A DNA stretch of 24,931 nt from a virus (IMGVR_UViG_3300028920_000005:64001-88931); one strand, 5' to 3'. Counted from the stretch's first letter, positions 14,875 through 20,741 are shown. Notes: generated by a model from the letters alone, not told the origin. Translations and numbers: made by a program.

Positions 14875-14990
14875 GGAATCACATATCCTGGACACTCAAG
14901 GCTATCTATCTCGTCTTCAGTTAGGGTTTTCTTATACACTGAATACAAAGCACAATATCTTCTATCTCTCATACATCTTGCACAATCCAT
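14871..14990 (-). CDS. Cys-rich mini-protein, 39 aa
   Basis: Starts MDCARCMRDRRYC and ends LECPGYVIP: four Cys that could bind one metal. ATG at 14990 is preceded by an 11-base G run (14998-15008, minus strand) ending 7 nt upstream that would act as ribosome-binding site. Its stop overlaps the GTG of the next gene. First of the three coupled genes ending in the RT. Function unknown. Confidence 0.68.
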   Translation of the reverse strand: MDCARCMRDRRYCALYSVYKKTLTEDEIDSLECPGYVIP

Positions 14991-15050
14991 TCAATCACCC
15001 CCCCCCCCACACCATAATGAGCATCTACTTATACCTTCCTGTGAGCGTAA

Positions 15051-15227
15051 TTAACTTGATGCTTGTGTCTCTCCAACTTCTACCAGATGATCTGGATCTA
15101 CCTCCCTCGCCACCTCCTCCGAGTCTTTCGCGTATCGCCCTTGCAGGCACTCGAGGACTCTATCCTCGTCTGTCTTTCTCAGTTCCTTTACTAAGTCCGG
15201 TTCTAATTTACTTACCAACACTTTCAA
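15051..15227 (-). CDS. Small protein, TTG start, 58 aa
   Basis: Opens TTG AAA GTG with an excellent GGAGG 7 nt upstream. Charged helical protein (LVKELRKTDEDRVLECL), Glu/Asp-rich C-terminal half, one Cys. No family recognised. The ribosome-binding site and clean frame carry the call. Between its stop and the next gene lie about 60 nt including a TATA-like GGTATAAG. Confidence 0.66.
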   Translation of the reverse strand: MKVLVSKLEPDLVKELRKTDEDRVLECLQGRYAKDSEEVAREVDPDHLVEVGETQASS

Positions 15228-15273
15228 CTTACTACCTCCTAGTAGTCGAGTTTCGGGTTACCAACATTACTAA

Positions 15274-15369
15274 CTAGCCTACCTGGCATATTACTGATCT
15301 CAGCCAATGTGCCATAGGTGGCCAGTCACCAACTCTCTTGTCATATCTCTGTGACTCTGTCCTTTGCAA
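15274..15369 (-). CDS. Possible 31-aa protein after the tRNA
   Basis: TTG at 15369 follows GAGGTGA by about 6 nt, a near-perfect ribosome-binding site. The peptide MQRTESQRYDKRVGDW and onwards has no recognisable motif. It lies in the 205-nt gap between the tRNA and the next gene; nothing else coding is convincing there. The call rests on the ribosome-binding site alone. Confidence 0.4.
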   Translation of the reverse strand: MQRTESQRYDKRVGDWPPMAHWLRSVICQVG

Positions 15370-15432
15370 GGCGTATCACCTCACATGAAAGTCCTCTACA
15401 GTATTTAGAACTTTCTGATCTAATGCTGGTAG

Positions 15433-15564
15433 TGGGCCCGAGTCGATTCGAACGACTGTGCGGTACTATTTTGGCTGACGACTTCCACGATGCTTTACAT
15501 CGCAGCATTGCCAACATGCGCCAGCTCCCAAAGCACCGAGGATTCCAAACTACCCCACGGGCCC
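15433..15564 (-). tRNA. tRNA-Pro(UGG) with 59-nt intron
   Basis: Acceptor GGGCCCG/CGGGCCC with discriminator A at 15433; D-arm GGGUAGUUUGG; anticodon stem GGUGC/GUACC; loop UU-UGG-G-A; T-arm AGUCG-UUCGAAU-CGACU. The anticodon is UGG with G37, as in tRNA-Pro. An intron at 15468-15526 sits between positions 37 and 38 within a canonical bulge-helix-bulge: inner helix GCUGGC/GUCAGC, 3-nt bulge GGA, 4-bp helix UUUG/CAAA, 3-nt bulge AUA, cleavable by archaeal splicing endonuclease. Mature length is 73 nt; CCA is not encoded. It abuts the stop codon of the preceding zinc gene, so it is likely cut from an mRNA. Confidence 0.96.
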
Positions 15565-15669
15565 TTATTGGTTTTCACACTCACACTCTTCTTCCTCACA
15601 CTCCGGACAGTTTTCATATTTATCACTGTCCCAATGTCTATCGTGACGGTAACAATACATAATACTCAT
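15565..15669 (-). CDS. Cys-rich mini-protein adjoining the tRNA, 34 aa
   Basis: ATG at 15669 follows GAGG by 7 nt. Its second half has CPEC, then Glu-rich sequence with two further Cys (ECECENQ). Its TAA ends one base before the tRNA's first nucleotide. A small acidic metal-binding protein; function unknown. Confidence 0.65.
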   Translation of the reverse strand: MSIMYCYRHDRHWDSDKYENCPECEEEECECENQ

Positions 15670-15670
15670 A

Positions 15671-15769
15671 CTAATACCTCAGGCACTTTCTACAAACCTT
15701 AACCTTCTTTCCATCTAACTCATAATCGGCAACAGGGAGTTTCGACCTCCTACAGATGGCACACCTCAT
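15671..15769 (-). CDS. Zinc-finger mini-protein, 32 aa
   Basis: Starts MRCAICRRSK and ends VCRKCLRY: two knuckles 18 residues apart, a minimal zinc ribbon. Start is ATGA-coupled to the preceding stop. It resembles the 46-residue protein at 16966-17106 (KCAMC and VCRRC), so the two may be paralogues. Confidence 0.74.
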   Translation of the reverse strand: MRCAICRRSKLPVADYELDGKKVKVCRKCLRY

Positions 15770-16014
15770 GCGAATCTGCCCCCTCGCCTCATTTTTGCAA
15801 TCTCTTCTCTATTAGGTATTACCCCATATGGGAATACCTTCGTCCTCTCATCAAAATACTCCCCACACTCCGGACAATAATCAATACGCTTCACCTTTCC
15901 GAACCATATGCCCATTGCCCGAAACACAATTTGTTTATGACAGCTGCCACATACAACCTTCAACTCACTACTATATATATCCTTCATCTTGACGCTACCA
16001 ATATGAACCGTCAT
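15766..16014 (-). CDS. Zinc-ribbon protein, 82 aa
   Basis: CGSCHKQ (22-25) and CPECGEYF (47-50) define a zinc ribbon, with a basic C-terminus KMRRGGRFA. ATG at 16014 has GAGGTGA upstream at good spacing. Coupled to the next mini-protein by ATGA. Function unknown; nucleic-acid binding plausible from the basic tail. Confidence 0.82.
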   Translation of the reverse strand: MTVHIGSVKMKDIYSSELKVVCGSCHKQIVFRAMGIWFGKVKRIDYCPECGEYFDERTKVFPYGVIPNREEIAKMRRGGRFA

Positions 16015-16024
16015 TCAATTCACC

Positions 16025-16318
16025 TCACTTAATAACATTGGTCAAAACCTTCCTCCTCTCCTTAACCATACACTCTCTACACATATTCCTCTTCTTGATA
16101 TCCCCACCTTTGTGTGTCGTAATACTGCAATCCAACGGCCCCATCTTCCCGCACACCGGACACTTCTCCTTCTTCGGCTTCTCATCCCACATATTACCAC
16201 AACACCCACAACGGTAGACACGAATGCGTTGGCCATCCTTATTCTTCTTCGTTCCCATCACTTTCACGTCTGTCTGCAAACATATAAAACATTTCATATA
16301 TCCACCGCCATCAGACAT
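16025..16318 (-). CDS. Multi-knuckle zinc protein, up to 97 aa
   Basis: Four CxxC pairs: CFIC, CGCC, CPVC and CREC, enough for two zinc sites. Lys/Arg-rich, probably nucleic-acid binding. The start could be ATG at 16318 (GGTGGAG close upstream, overlapping the previous stop) or ATG at 16297 (GGTGG upstream). Function unknown. Confidence 0.8.
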   Translation of the reverse strand: MSDGGGYMKCFICLQTDVKVMGTKKNKDGQRIRVYRCGCCGNMWDEKPKKEKCPVCGKMGPLDCSITTHKGGDIKKRNMCRECMVKERRKVLTNVIK

Positions 16319-16481
16319 TCAACTCCACCAAATATCGCCTTGCCCTACCATCCAAGTTCTTGCCCTTATACTTTCGATACAAATGTATCTTAGCAAAGGG
16401 ACTAAGATCCATGAACCATGAATCCGCATTCGTTGCTTCCATTGCCATATCCGCCGTTAACTGCATTTGTTCTTCGTTCAT
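16311..16481 (-). CDS. Small helical protein, 56 aa
   Basis: Met-rich acidic N-terminal helix, then a basic C-terminus (LYRKYKGK, GRARRYL), no Cys. ATG at 16481 has AGGTGA 5 nt upstream; an ATG eight codons earlier overlaps the preceding gene. No family recognised. Confidence 0.66.
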   Translation of the reverse strand: MNEEQMQLTADMAMEATNADSWFMDLSPFAKIHLYRKYKGKNLDGRARRYLVELNV

Positions 16482-16498
16482 ACTTTCACCTATTCTAT

Positions 16499-16684
16499 TC
16501 AACATCTATCATTAGTTAGTGGTCCATCTTCATTCCAAATCACATGATGCCCCAACTGCGTCGGCGCCACAGAAAAGTAAATACTCACATCATTCTCTGC
16601 CAACACCATATTCACAAACGCCAACACCTCATCAACAGCACTATCTACTGTCGCATCTCCTGGCACATAAGCTGGTTCAGCCAT
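16499..16684 (-). CDS. Small hypothetical protein, 61 aa
   Basis: ATG at 16684 follows GGGAGGAG at good spacing. An acidic N-terminus, a hydrophobic central helix (VDEVLAFVNMVLAE) and a beta-like C-terminus. No Cys pair. Function unknown. Confidence 0.68.
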   Translation of the reverse strand: MAEPAYVPGDATVDSAVDEVLAFVNMVLAENDVSIYFSVAPTQLGHHVIWNEDGPLTNDRC

Positions 16685-16704
16685 ACAACTCCTCCCTACA
16701 ACTC

Positions 16705-16764
16705 CTACAGTATCCTCCGCGTTATCGGTATCTCCTTACCACAAAGCCCACACTCTTCAATCAT
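16705..16764 (-). CDS. Possible 19-aa CxxC peptide
   Basis: MIEECGLCGKEIP and onwards, ATGA-like overlap with the preceding stop. One knuckle only and no strong ribosome-binding site; an in-frame ATG seven codons earlier would give 26 residues. Listed because the neighbouring cistrons follow the same pattern, but it could be a remnant. Confidence 0.35.
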   Translation of the reverse strand: MIEECGLCGKEIPITRRIL

Positions 16765-16960
16765 GGAATCGCGCCCTAAATGCATTCTCTCTCGCTTTCC
16801 TATATCTCTCATACCCATTGGGATCCCCTTGAAACTCCGCCATATCATTCCTGGCCTCAGCTCTCCTCTCACAACAAGCAGGACAATCACATCGATTATA
16901 CTGCATCATATGATAGCGATTCCCAATTCCTTGCAACAACTCAAGCCTATTCCTACTCAT
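16757..16960 (-). CDS. Cys-rich small protein, 67 aa
   Basis: Contains CDCPACC near residue 25 followed by a strongly charged, Arg-rich C-terminal half. ATG at 16960 has AGGAG 8 nt upstream. Probably metal and nucleic-acid binding. No family recognised. Confidence 0.7.
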   Translation of the reverse strand: MSRNRLELLQGIGNRYHMMQYNRCDCPACCERRAEARNDMAEFQGDPNGYERYRKARENAFRARFHD

Positions 16961-16965
16961 ACATC

Positions 16966-17106
16966 TCACTCCTGCGAATCAATACTACTCCATCCAGGCG
17001 AATGTATCACTCTACATCGCCTACATACTTTGATCCCCATCACCTCTGACCCCACACCAGTATACACAGCTTGCATCTCGCTCTCACACATTGCACACTT
17101 AACCAT
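16966..17106 (-). CDS. Zinc-finger mini-protein, 46 aa
   Basis: MVKCAMCESE and VCRRCRVIH give two knuckles about 20 residues apart. ATG at 17106 follows GGAGG with good spacing and overlaps the preceding stop by 8 nt. Similar in layout to the 32-residue protein at 15671-15769. Function unknown. Confidence 0.76.
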   Translation of the reverse strand: MVKCAMCESEMQAVYTGVGSEVMGIKVCRRCRVIHSPGWSSIDSQE

Positions 17107-17299
17107 TGCTCTTACCTCCGTTTAACTTATCCATATCAACTTCGGCCGAACACGCCAACCTTTGCCCTCTACAAACTGGACAAAACCTCGGCCTCGGACC
17201 CTCCATCGTATAAAACCACTCCTCACAATCTCTACAATAAAACCCTCTTAAAAAACCATACTCGAAACCATAATCAAGCACATCACCAACCCTCACCAT
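17099..17299 (-). CDS. Zinc-ribbon small protein, 66 aa
   Basis: CRDC (about 22-25) and CPVC (about 40-43) with a third Cys after. The start region carries a 10-bp tandem duplication that places GAGGG in front of two ATGs; the second (17299) opens this gene, the first ends after eight codons. Overlaps the next gene by 8 nt. Confidence 0.74.
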   Translation of the reverse strand: MVRVGDVLDYGFEYGFLRGFYCRDCEEWFYTMEGPRPRFCPVCRGQRLACSAEVDMDKLNGGKSNG

Positions 17300-17315
17300 C
17301 CCTCACCATCCCCCC

Positions 17316-17549
17316 TCACTTCCTCTTCAAATATAACCAATTCCTTCTCCTCTTCATCACGACAGGCACATTATGATACCCAATATAAACCCTCATCGAA
17401 TTGACAAAATTCGTCACACTCGAATAGTTCACCTTCCTTAAATCCAATCTCACGGCCTTAACACCAGTAGACAGAAACTCCTCTAACACTCTCTTCGGAG
17501 TATCCCTATCCTCTAAGACCTCACACTCGGACGCTTCTTCGAATTTCAT
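17316..17549 (-). CDS. Small basic protein, 77 aa
   Basis: An acidic N-terminal third, then strands and a helix (AVRLDLRKVNY, SSVTNFVNSMRVYIG) and a basic C-terminus KRRRNWLYLKRK. ATG at 17549 has GGAGG 6 nt upstream. Overlaps the preceding gene by 29 nt. No family recognised. Confidence 0.7.
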   Translation of the reverse strand: MKFEEASECEVLEDRDTPKRVLEEFLSTGVKAVRLDLRKVNYSSVTNFVNSMRVYIGYHNVPVVMKRRRNWLYLKRK

Positions 17550-17853
17550 CAAACTCCTCCGGATGCCCTAAGCTAACAAACTTATATATAACTGTCTTAT
17601 GACCATCAGGCCCAACCAATGTAAACAACATCGTTACAGGAGACTCTATACCCTTTACATCAATCAGGAACTTATTCTCTACCGTCGCCACCTTCGTTAT
17701 CAGAAACACTCGATCCTTCACCAATAACACTGCCGTTATTCCTTTGCCTCTTTTTCTTCTCGGCAGCTTTATTCTTTCCAGTGCCTCTACCTTTTCCCTT
17801 AAATCGTCTATCTCCTTCTGCATCCTTTTCCTTCTTCCGAATATTCCCTTCAT
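17521..17853 (-). CDS. Basic/coiled-coil then beta-rich protein, 110 aa, overprinting the preceding gene
   Basis: A basic N-terminus (FGRRKRMQKE), a short coiled coil (EIDDLREKVEALE), then a beta-rich domain with VLLVKDRVFLI and MLFTLVGPDG. ATG at 17853 has GGGAGG 9 nt upstream, so this start is convincing even though 182 nt lie inside the previous gene in another frame. Function unknown. Confidence 0.76.
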   Translation of the reverse strand: MKGIFGRRKRMQKEIDDLREKVEALERIKLPRRKRGKGITAVLLVKDRVFLITKVATVENKFLIDVKGIESPVTMLFTLVGPDGHKTVIYKFVSLGHPEEFDEIRRSVRV

Positions 17854-18355
17854 TTCTGCCTTCCTCCCAATCGCAATCTCTACAATACCTTATCTGCTTC
17901 TTCTGCTTACTCGTATAAGTCCCCACCAACATACTCCCACACTCTGGACACTGACCAAACAACCCACCCTCTTCTCGCACAGCAACTCGCCTCAAAGTCT
18001 CGGCCCAGCCCCTATGCTCAACATTCCGCGGCCCCAACTTAAATACCGCATCCGGCATCCCTAACCTTAACTCATCGAAAGGAACCTTATAACTCAGCAA
18101 CCACCCCATCACGTTGTTCCTTTGATCTTTGCTCCTCGTACTAGTGATCACAATCCTATAATGTCTCCTCAACATATACATATAACGGAGCGCCTTCTCA
18201 TCAATACCACTCTCATCGCACCCCTCACACCCCTTCATAATCATGTGTTCCAACGCAATCTCAATCAGAGGCTTGTTACCTTCTACCCCTTCCCAGTGAG
18301 TAGTAACATCCTCATTGCCATCTCTAACCTTGAACAATTTAGCCTTTTCACTCAT
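17672..18355 (-). CDS. HAD-like/zinc-ribbon protein with overprinted tail, 227 aa
   Basis: The middle (VITSTRS, then WLLSYKVPFDELRLG, then DAVFKLG) resembles HAD phosphatase motif II and following strands, as in phage polynucleotide-phosphatase-like proteins, but the motif I DxD nucleophile is not visible, so catalysis is doubtful. A zinc ribbon follows (CPECG about 136-140, CRDC about 158-161). The last 60 residues are low-complexity and charged, overprinting the next gene, and contain EGSSVSD (213-219), shared with another protein here. ATG at 18355 follows GAGGTG. Confidence 0.7.
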   Translation of the reverse strand: MSEKAKLFKVRDGNEDVTTHWEGVEGNKPLIEIALEHMIMKGCEGCDESGIDEKALRYMYMLRRHYRIVITSTRSKDQRNNVMGWLLSYKVPFDELRLGMPDAVFKLGPRNVEHRGWAETLRRVAVREEGGLFGQCPECGSMLVGTYTSKQKKQIRYCRDCDWEEGRNEGNIRKKEKDAEGDRRFKGKGRGTGKNKAAEKKKRQRNNGSVIGEGSSVSDNEGGDGRE

Positions 18356-18370
18356 GCCTTACACCTCTGT

Positions 18371-18421
18371 AAAAAAATATAACGGTAGAGACAAGTAGTC
18401 GTCAAACCACTTGCCCCTACC
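18371..18421 (-). terminator. 13-bp hairpin plus U-tract (terminator or attenuator)
   Basis: Minus strand: GGTAGGGGCAAGT pairs with ACTTGTCTCTACC over 13 continuous pairs (two G-U) with a 12-nt loop (18384-18421). A few bases later come TTATATTTTTTT (seven T at 18371-18377). It follows the winged-helix gene at 18445 and ends about 20 nt before the next ATG, so it may end that transcript or attenuate the next gene. Confidence 0.75.
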
Positions 18422-18444
18422 TACAGGATCTCTGAGTCAGACGA

Positions 18445-18783
18445 TTAGTCTTCTTCAAGGTCCTCGTCGTCTTCCTCTTCATCCTCTTCTTCGGCTTCCT
18501 CTTCCTCAGACTCATCTTCGGAAAGGGCTGCACCCTCAACCCAGCGGTTGTAGATGATGCCATCAACCATGAGCCGCCTAACTTTGCTCTGCTCCTCGAG
18601 CTTGCGGACTGCGGTGTTCACGGTTGCCTTTGAGTTGGCACCAATCTCCTCGAAGATCTCCTTCGTGGAGTACGCCTTATCGCTGTTCTCCTGGAGAAAC
18701 TTCTCCACCTTAGGCTTCACGTTGGAGCCCCTCTCGCTGGTCGGTGTCTTTCCCTTTTCGAAGTCTGTTGCTGCTATGGGCAT
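18445..18783 (-). CDS. Winged-helix DNA-binding protein with long acidic tail
   Basis: 112 residues. A winged helix-turn-helix at about 24-82 (VEKFLQEN, YSTKEIFEEIGA, VNTAVRKLEEQSKVRR, then a wing ending IIYNRW). Residues 83-91 are EGAALSEDE, the shared tail motif, followed by about 20 almost purely Glu/Asp residues. ATG at 18783 follows GAGGTGA by about 8-10 nt. A TATA box lies about 140 nt upstream. It could be a transcription factor or a DNA mimic-tailed architectural protein. Confidence 0.85.
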   Translation of the reverse strand: MPIAATDFEKGKTPTSERGSNVKPKVEKFLQENSDKAYSTKEIFEEIGANSKATVNTAVRKLEEQSKVRRLMVDGIIYNRWVEGAALSEDESEEEEAEEEDEEEDDEDLEED

Positions 18784-18820
18784 GCTTCTTTCACCTCTTT
18801 GTGTTTTTCCTTCGTCTTGA

Positions 18821-18883
18821 TCATCGGAATCCTAACACATCACACTCGGTCTTAATCCCTAACCCAGTTCGCTTGTTCTTCAT
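18821..18883 (-). CDS. Possible leader peptide, 20 aa
   Basis: MKNKRTGLGIKTECDVLGFR, in the roughly 115-nt leader between the TATA box and the winged-helix ATG. It ends on a TGA that overlaps another ATG whose 16-codon frame runs into the winged-helix start. A TTG eight codons upstream could extend it. No strong ribosome-binding site; a regulatory upstream ORF or noise. Confidence 0.3.
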   Translation of the reverse strand: MKNKRTGLGIKTECDVLGFR

Positions 18884-18918
18884 TCCGATGTTCTTGACAG
18901 TTTTCAAATACCAATCCA

Positions 18919-18930
18919 GATATATATACG
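18919..18930 (-). promoter_or_regulatory. TATA box for the winged-helix/acidic-tail gene
   Basis: Minus strand CGTATATATATC. It lies in the 202-nt gap between the genes at 18986 and 18783. Expected transcription start near 18895, leaving a leader of about 110 nt. GAGTCAGC precedes it, partly resembling the ACAGTCC of the other two promoters. Confidence 0.65.
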
Positions 18931-18985
18931 TTGCTGACTCTCGCTCAACTTATTTATTCACATTCGGACTGTAGTAGCCGAACAC

Positions 18986-19405
18986 TTACGCATACATACC
19001 GTCTTCACCAACTCTACTATCCTCCTTACCCACCTGCCCTTGTTCTTCCTCTTGTGCTTGCTCACGATTCCGCCTGCAATTCTCACAATCGCATTCACTA
19101 ATCGCATTCACCTTGGAAAGCAACACATTAGGATCATTATCCTTCACCTTCACGTATATATCTCCCTTATACCAGAAAGCTCTGACTTTCCCTTCTGAAT
19201 GCAACTCGCGTATTGCATCTTCAGCCTCCACAGGAAACATATTCGTCTCTTCTGCAAGCTCATGAATCGTATACACTTGCTCACCCTTCGTCATCTTCAG
19301 AAGTTGCTTCAGTGTCCGATACACTTGAACCTTCTTCTCCTTCGGCACCTGTTTGCGTGTTAAGCACGCAGTATCTTTGTCCACAGAGTTGTCTTTTTTC
19401 GACAT
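18986..19405 (-). CDS. Winged-helix protein with Cys cluster, 139 aa
   Basis: A winged helix at about 25-90 (QVYRTLKQLLKM, YTIHELAEETNM, AEDAIRELHSEGKVRA, wing FWYKGDIYV), then CDCENC near 104-109 and a Glu/Gln-rich tail. ATG at 19405 follows AAAGGTGTG. Its first 41 codons lie inside the preceding gene in another frame. Probable transcription factor or DNA-binding accessory. Confidence 0.82.
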   Translation of the reverse strand: MSKKDNSVDKDTACLTRKQVPKEKKVQVYRTLKQLLKMTKGEQVYTIHELAEETNMFPVEAEDAIRELHSEGKVRAFWYKGDIYVKVKDNDPNVLLSKVNAISECDCENCRRNREQAQEEEQGQVGKEDSRVGEDGMYA

Positions 19406-19673
19406 ATCTCACACCTTTCGCTGTGATGGTAGCATAGTAGGTATTCCTTTTCTCCCCCTCCAACATCCCCCTCTCGACATACCCTTTCTGCTCTAAGGCT
19501 CTAAGCCCTTGATGAACACCTTGGCGCCTTACCTTCAGTATTGACTCTAACTCCTTGGAGCTGAGCGCCTTATCTTGGTTCGCGTAAAGTACTCTCAATA
19601 CATTATGCTGTATAACTTTTCGCTTAGGTCTTTTTCCTGCATCTTCGAAGTTCTCTGAATCTAATGGCAACAT
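19281..19673 (-). CDS. MarR/TrmB-like winged-helix protein with overprinted acidic tail
   Basis: 130 residues. A winged helix at about 18-90 (IQHNVLRVLYAN, LSSKELESILKVRRQ, VHQGLRALEQKGYVERG, wing RNTYYATITAKG) of the multi-antibiotic-repressor type. The tail after residue 95 has two Cys, then EGSSVSD (114-120), and ends TSEDDEG. The last 125 nt overprint the start of the next gene. ATG at 19673 has GGGGGTGA close upstream and overlaps the histone gene by 50 nt. Confidence 0.82.
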   Translation of the reverse strand: MLPLDSENFEDAGKRPKRKVIQHNVLRVLYANQDKALSSKELESILKVRRQGVHQGLRALEQKGYVERGMLEGEKRNTYYATITAKGVRYVEKRQLCGQRYCVLNTQTGAEGEEGSSVSDTEATSEDDEG

Positions 19674-19884
19674 CTGTCACCCCCATTACACTCAATACAC
19701 TTTTCATTGTCACTACGCTCACTCTCTTCTTCCTAGCATCAATTGTTCTTATTGTAGCCTCATGACAGCTCCCTTCAAGGATCTCATCCAAATGCTTCTT
19801 CATCTCTATCACAGTGGCCTCACTCACTTGCCGACCACATAACTTCGTCATCTCATTCTTCAAGGTCTGGAACGGTAATCCCAC
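19624..19884 (-). CDS. Archaeal histone-fold protein
   Basis: 86 residues, GTG start with AGGAGG 7 nt upstream. LPFQTLKNEMTKL, VSEATVIEMKKHLDEIL, then ATIRTIDARKKRVSVVTMKS reproduces the archaeal histone layout: N-terminal L-P, loop 1 with V-S, long alpha-2, and an RK-x-V-x-x-x-[DTM] loop 2. The C-terminal extension (about 15 basic residues, RELRRCRKK) overlaps the next gene. Wraps DNA or acts as a regulator. Two unusual Cys in and near the fold. Histones on mobile elements are uncommon, though reported for giant viruses and some archaeal elements. Confidence 0.8.
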   Translation of the reverse strand: MGLPFQTLKNEMTKLCGRQVSEATVIEMKKHLDEILEGSCHEATIRTIDARKKRVSVVTMKSVLSVMGVTDVAIRFRELRRCRKKT

Positions 19885-20041
19885 CTACATACCTCCTTTT
19901 ATGATACGGACAACCTTCACACGGATGCAACACCCTACCCCTCATATCCTTACACCTACACACCCGTCTAACTATCCCAAACTCATAATCTTCACGCTCT
20001 TCTAACCAAGCACACGTAAAGCACTCTTGTCTAATGCCCAT
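19853..20041 (-). CDS. Cys-rich zinc protein, 62 aa
   Basis: CFTC near the start, CRC and CEGC later: six Cys with His (PYHKRR), enough for one or two zinc sites. ATG at 20041 has GGGG upstream. Overlaps the histone gene by 32 nt. Function unknown. Confidence 0.75.
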   Translation of the reverse strand: MGIRQECFTCAWLEEREDYEFGIVRRVCRCKDMRGRVLHPCEGCPYHKRRYVGGITVPDLEE

Positions 20042-20060
20042 CAGCCCATCCCCAAATCAT

Positions 20061-20330
20061 TTAAATCTCATACACAGTATCGGTCTTCGTCTTAGGCAGA
20101 TTCACCAAGCCAATAGTCCCTAATACCACCCTCTTCACATCCTTAACATCGACATGGCGCTGAAACGGTTGCTCAAACCTAACAAACCCATTCTGCAAAT
20201 TCGCCCGCCACCTCACTACCTGCCCATCAATCTTAACCGTACCTTCAGCAAAGCTCTCACTTTCACCCATGACCACGCTCTCTACGACCGTAGTCACGTA
20301 CCATTCTCTCGTCAATTTCTTCACTCCCAT
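20061..20330 (-). CDS. Beta-rich hypothetical protein, 89 aa
   Basis: Alternating hydrophobic strands (WYVTTVVESVV, GTVKIDGQVVRWRA, GFVRFEQPF) with no Cys, suggestive of a small beta barrel. The start ATG at 20330 overlaps the preceding gene and has no good ribosome-binding site; a GTG two codons later follows GGGA. No family recognised. Confidence 0.66.
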   Translation of the reverse strand: MGVKKLTREWYVTTVVESVVMGESESFAEGTVKIDGQVVRWRANLQNGFVRFEQPFQRHVDVKDVKRVVLGTIGLVNLPKTKTDTVYEI

Positions 20331-20509
20331 ATATTTTTCGGTGGTCTTCTTACCTCATCTTTAGGCATCTTATCAAACGGATTTAAAAAGAATACTCCAA
20401 ACAAAAACAACACAATCACAATAAACGCTGCAAACTCCCATCTCTCCGTCTCCCAGAGTAGCACCATCGCCAACACCAACACACTCCCAACACACCATCT
20501 AGGATTCAC
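20321..20509 (-). CDS. Small membrane protein, two transmembrane helices
   Basis: 62 residues, GTG start with GGGAG upstream. Two hydrophobic stretches, about 7-19 (VGSVLVLAMVLLW) and 26-43 (FAAFIVIVLFLFGVFF), separated by a short charged turn, then a basic tail. The only clear membrane protein in the window. Could be a holin-like, anchoring or envelope protein; no family recognised. Confidence 0.72.
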   Translation of the reverse strand: MNPRWCVGSVLVLAMVLLWETERWEFAAFIVIVLFLFGVFFLNPFDKMPKDEVRRPPKNIWE

Positions 20510-20741
20510 CGTACTCCCGCCTCAGCACATATCTACGAACGTACTTAGGCCCTTTTCCTGTCCTCTTAGACCTGTATGCAACGACAATCTTATTTCTCGT
20601 CGCTATCTGTATCGCCTTCGTCGCATGATAACGGAACAGGCCCATCTCCTCCAGCCTGCGCCTCAACTCCGGATGCGATATCCCTTTGTTCTCCTTCACT
20701 ATTCTCCTCACTAACTTGACACTGTTGTAAATACTGTTCAA
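20499..20741 (-). CDS. Winged-helix-like basic protein, TTG start, 80 aa
   Basis: Helix VKLVRRIVKENKG, then ISHPELRRRLEEMGL, then YHATKAIQIATRNKI and a basic wing (AYRSKRTGKGPKYVRRYVLRR). TTG at 20741 follows GAGG by 7 nt. 152 nt lie inside the end of the preceding gene in another frame. Likely DNA binding. Confidence 0.74.
   Translation of the reverse strand: MNSIYNSVKLVRRIVKENKGISHPELRRRLEEMGLFRYHATKAIQIATRNKIVVAYRSKRTGKGPKYVRRYVLRREYGES

Noticed and set aside
16705-16890. 61-residue frame overlapping the Cys-rich gene at 16757-16960
   Set aside because: Most of it lies inside the neighbouring gene without its own ribosome-binding site; only the last 19-26 codons could be a separate cistron.
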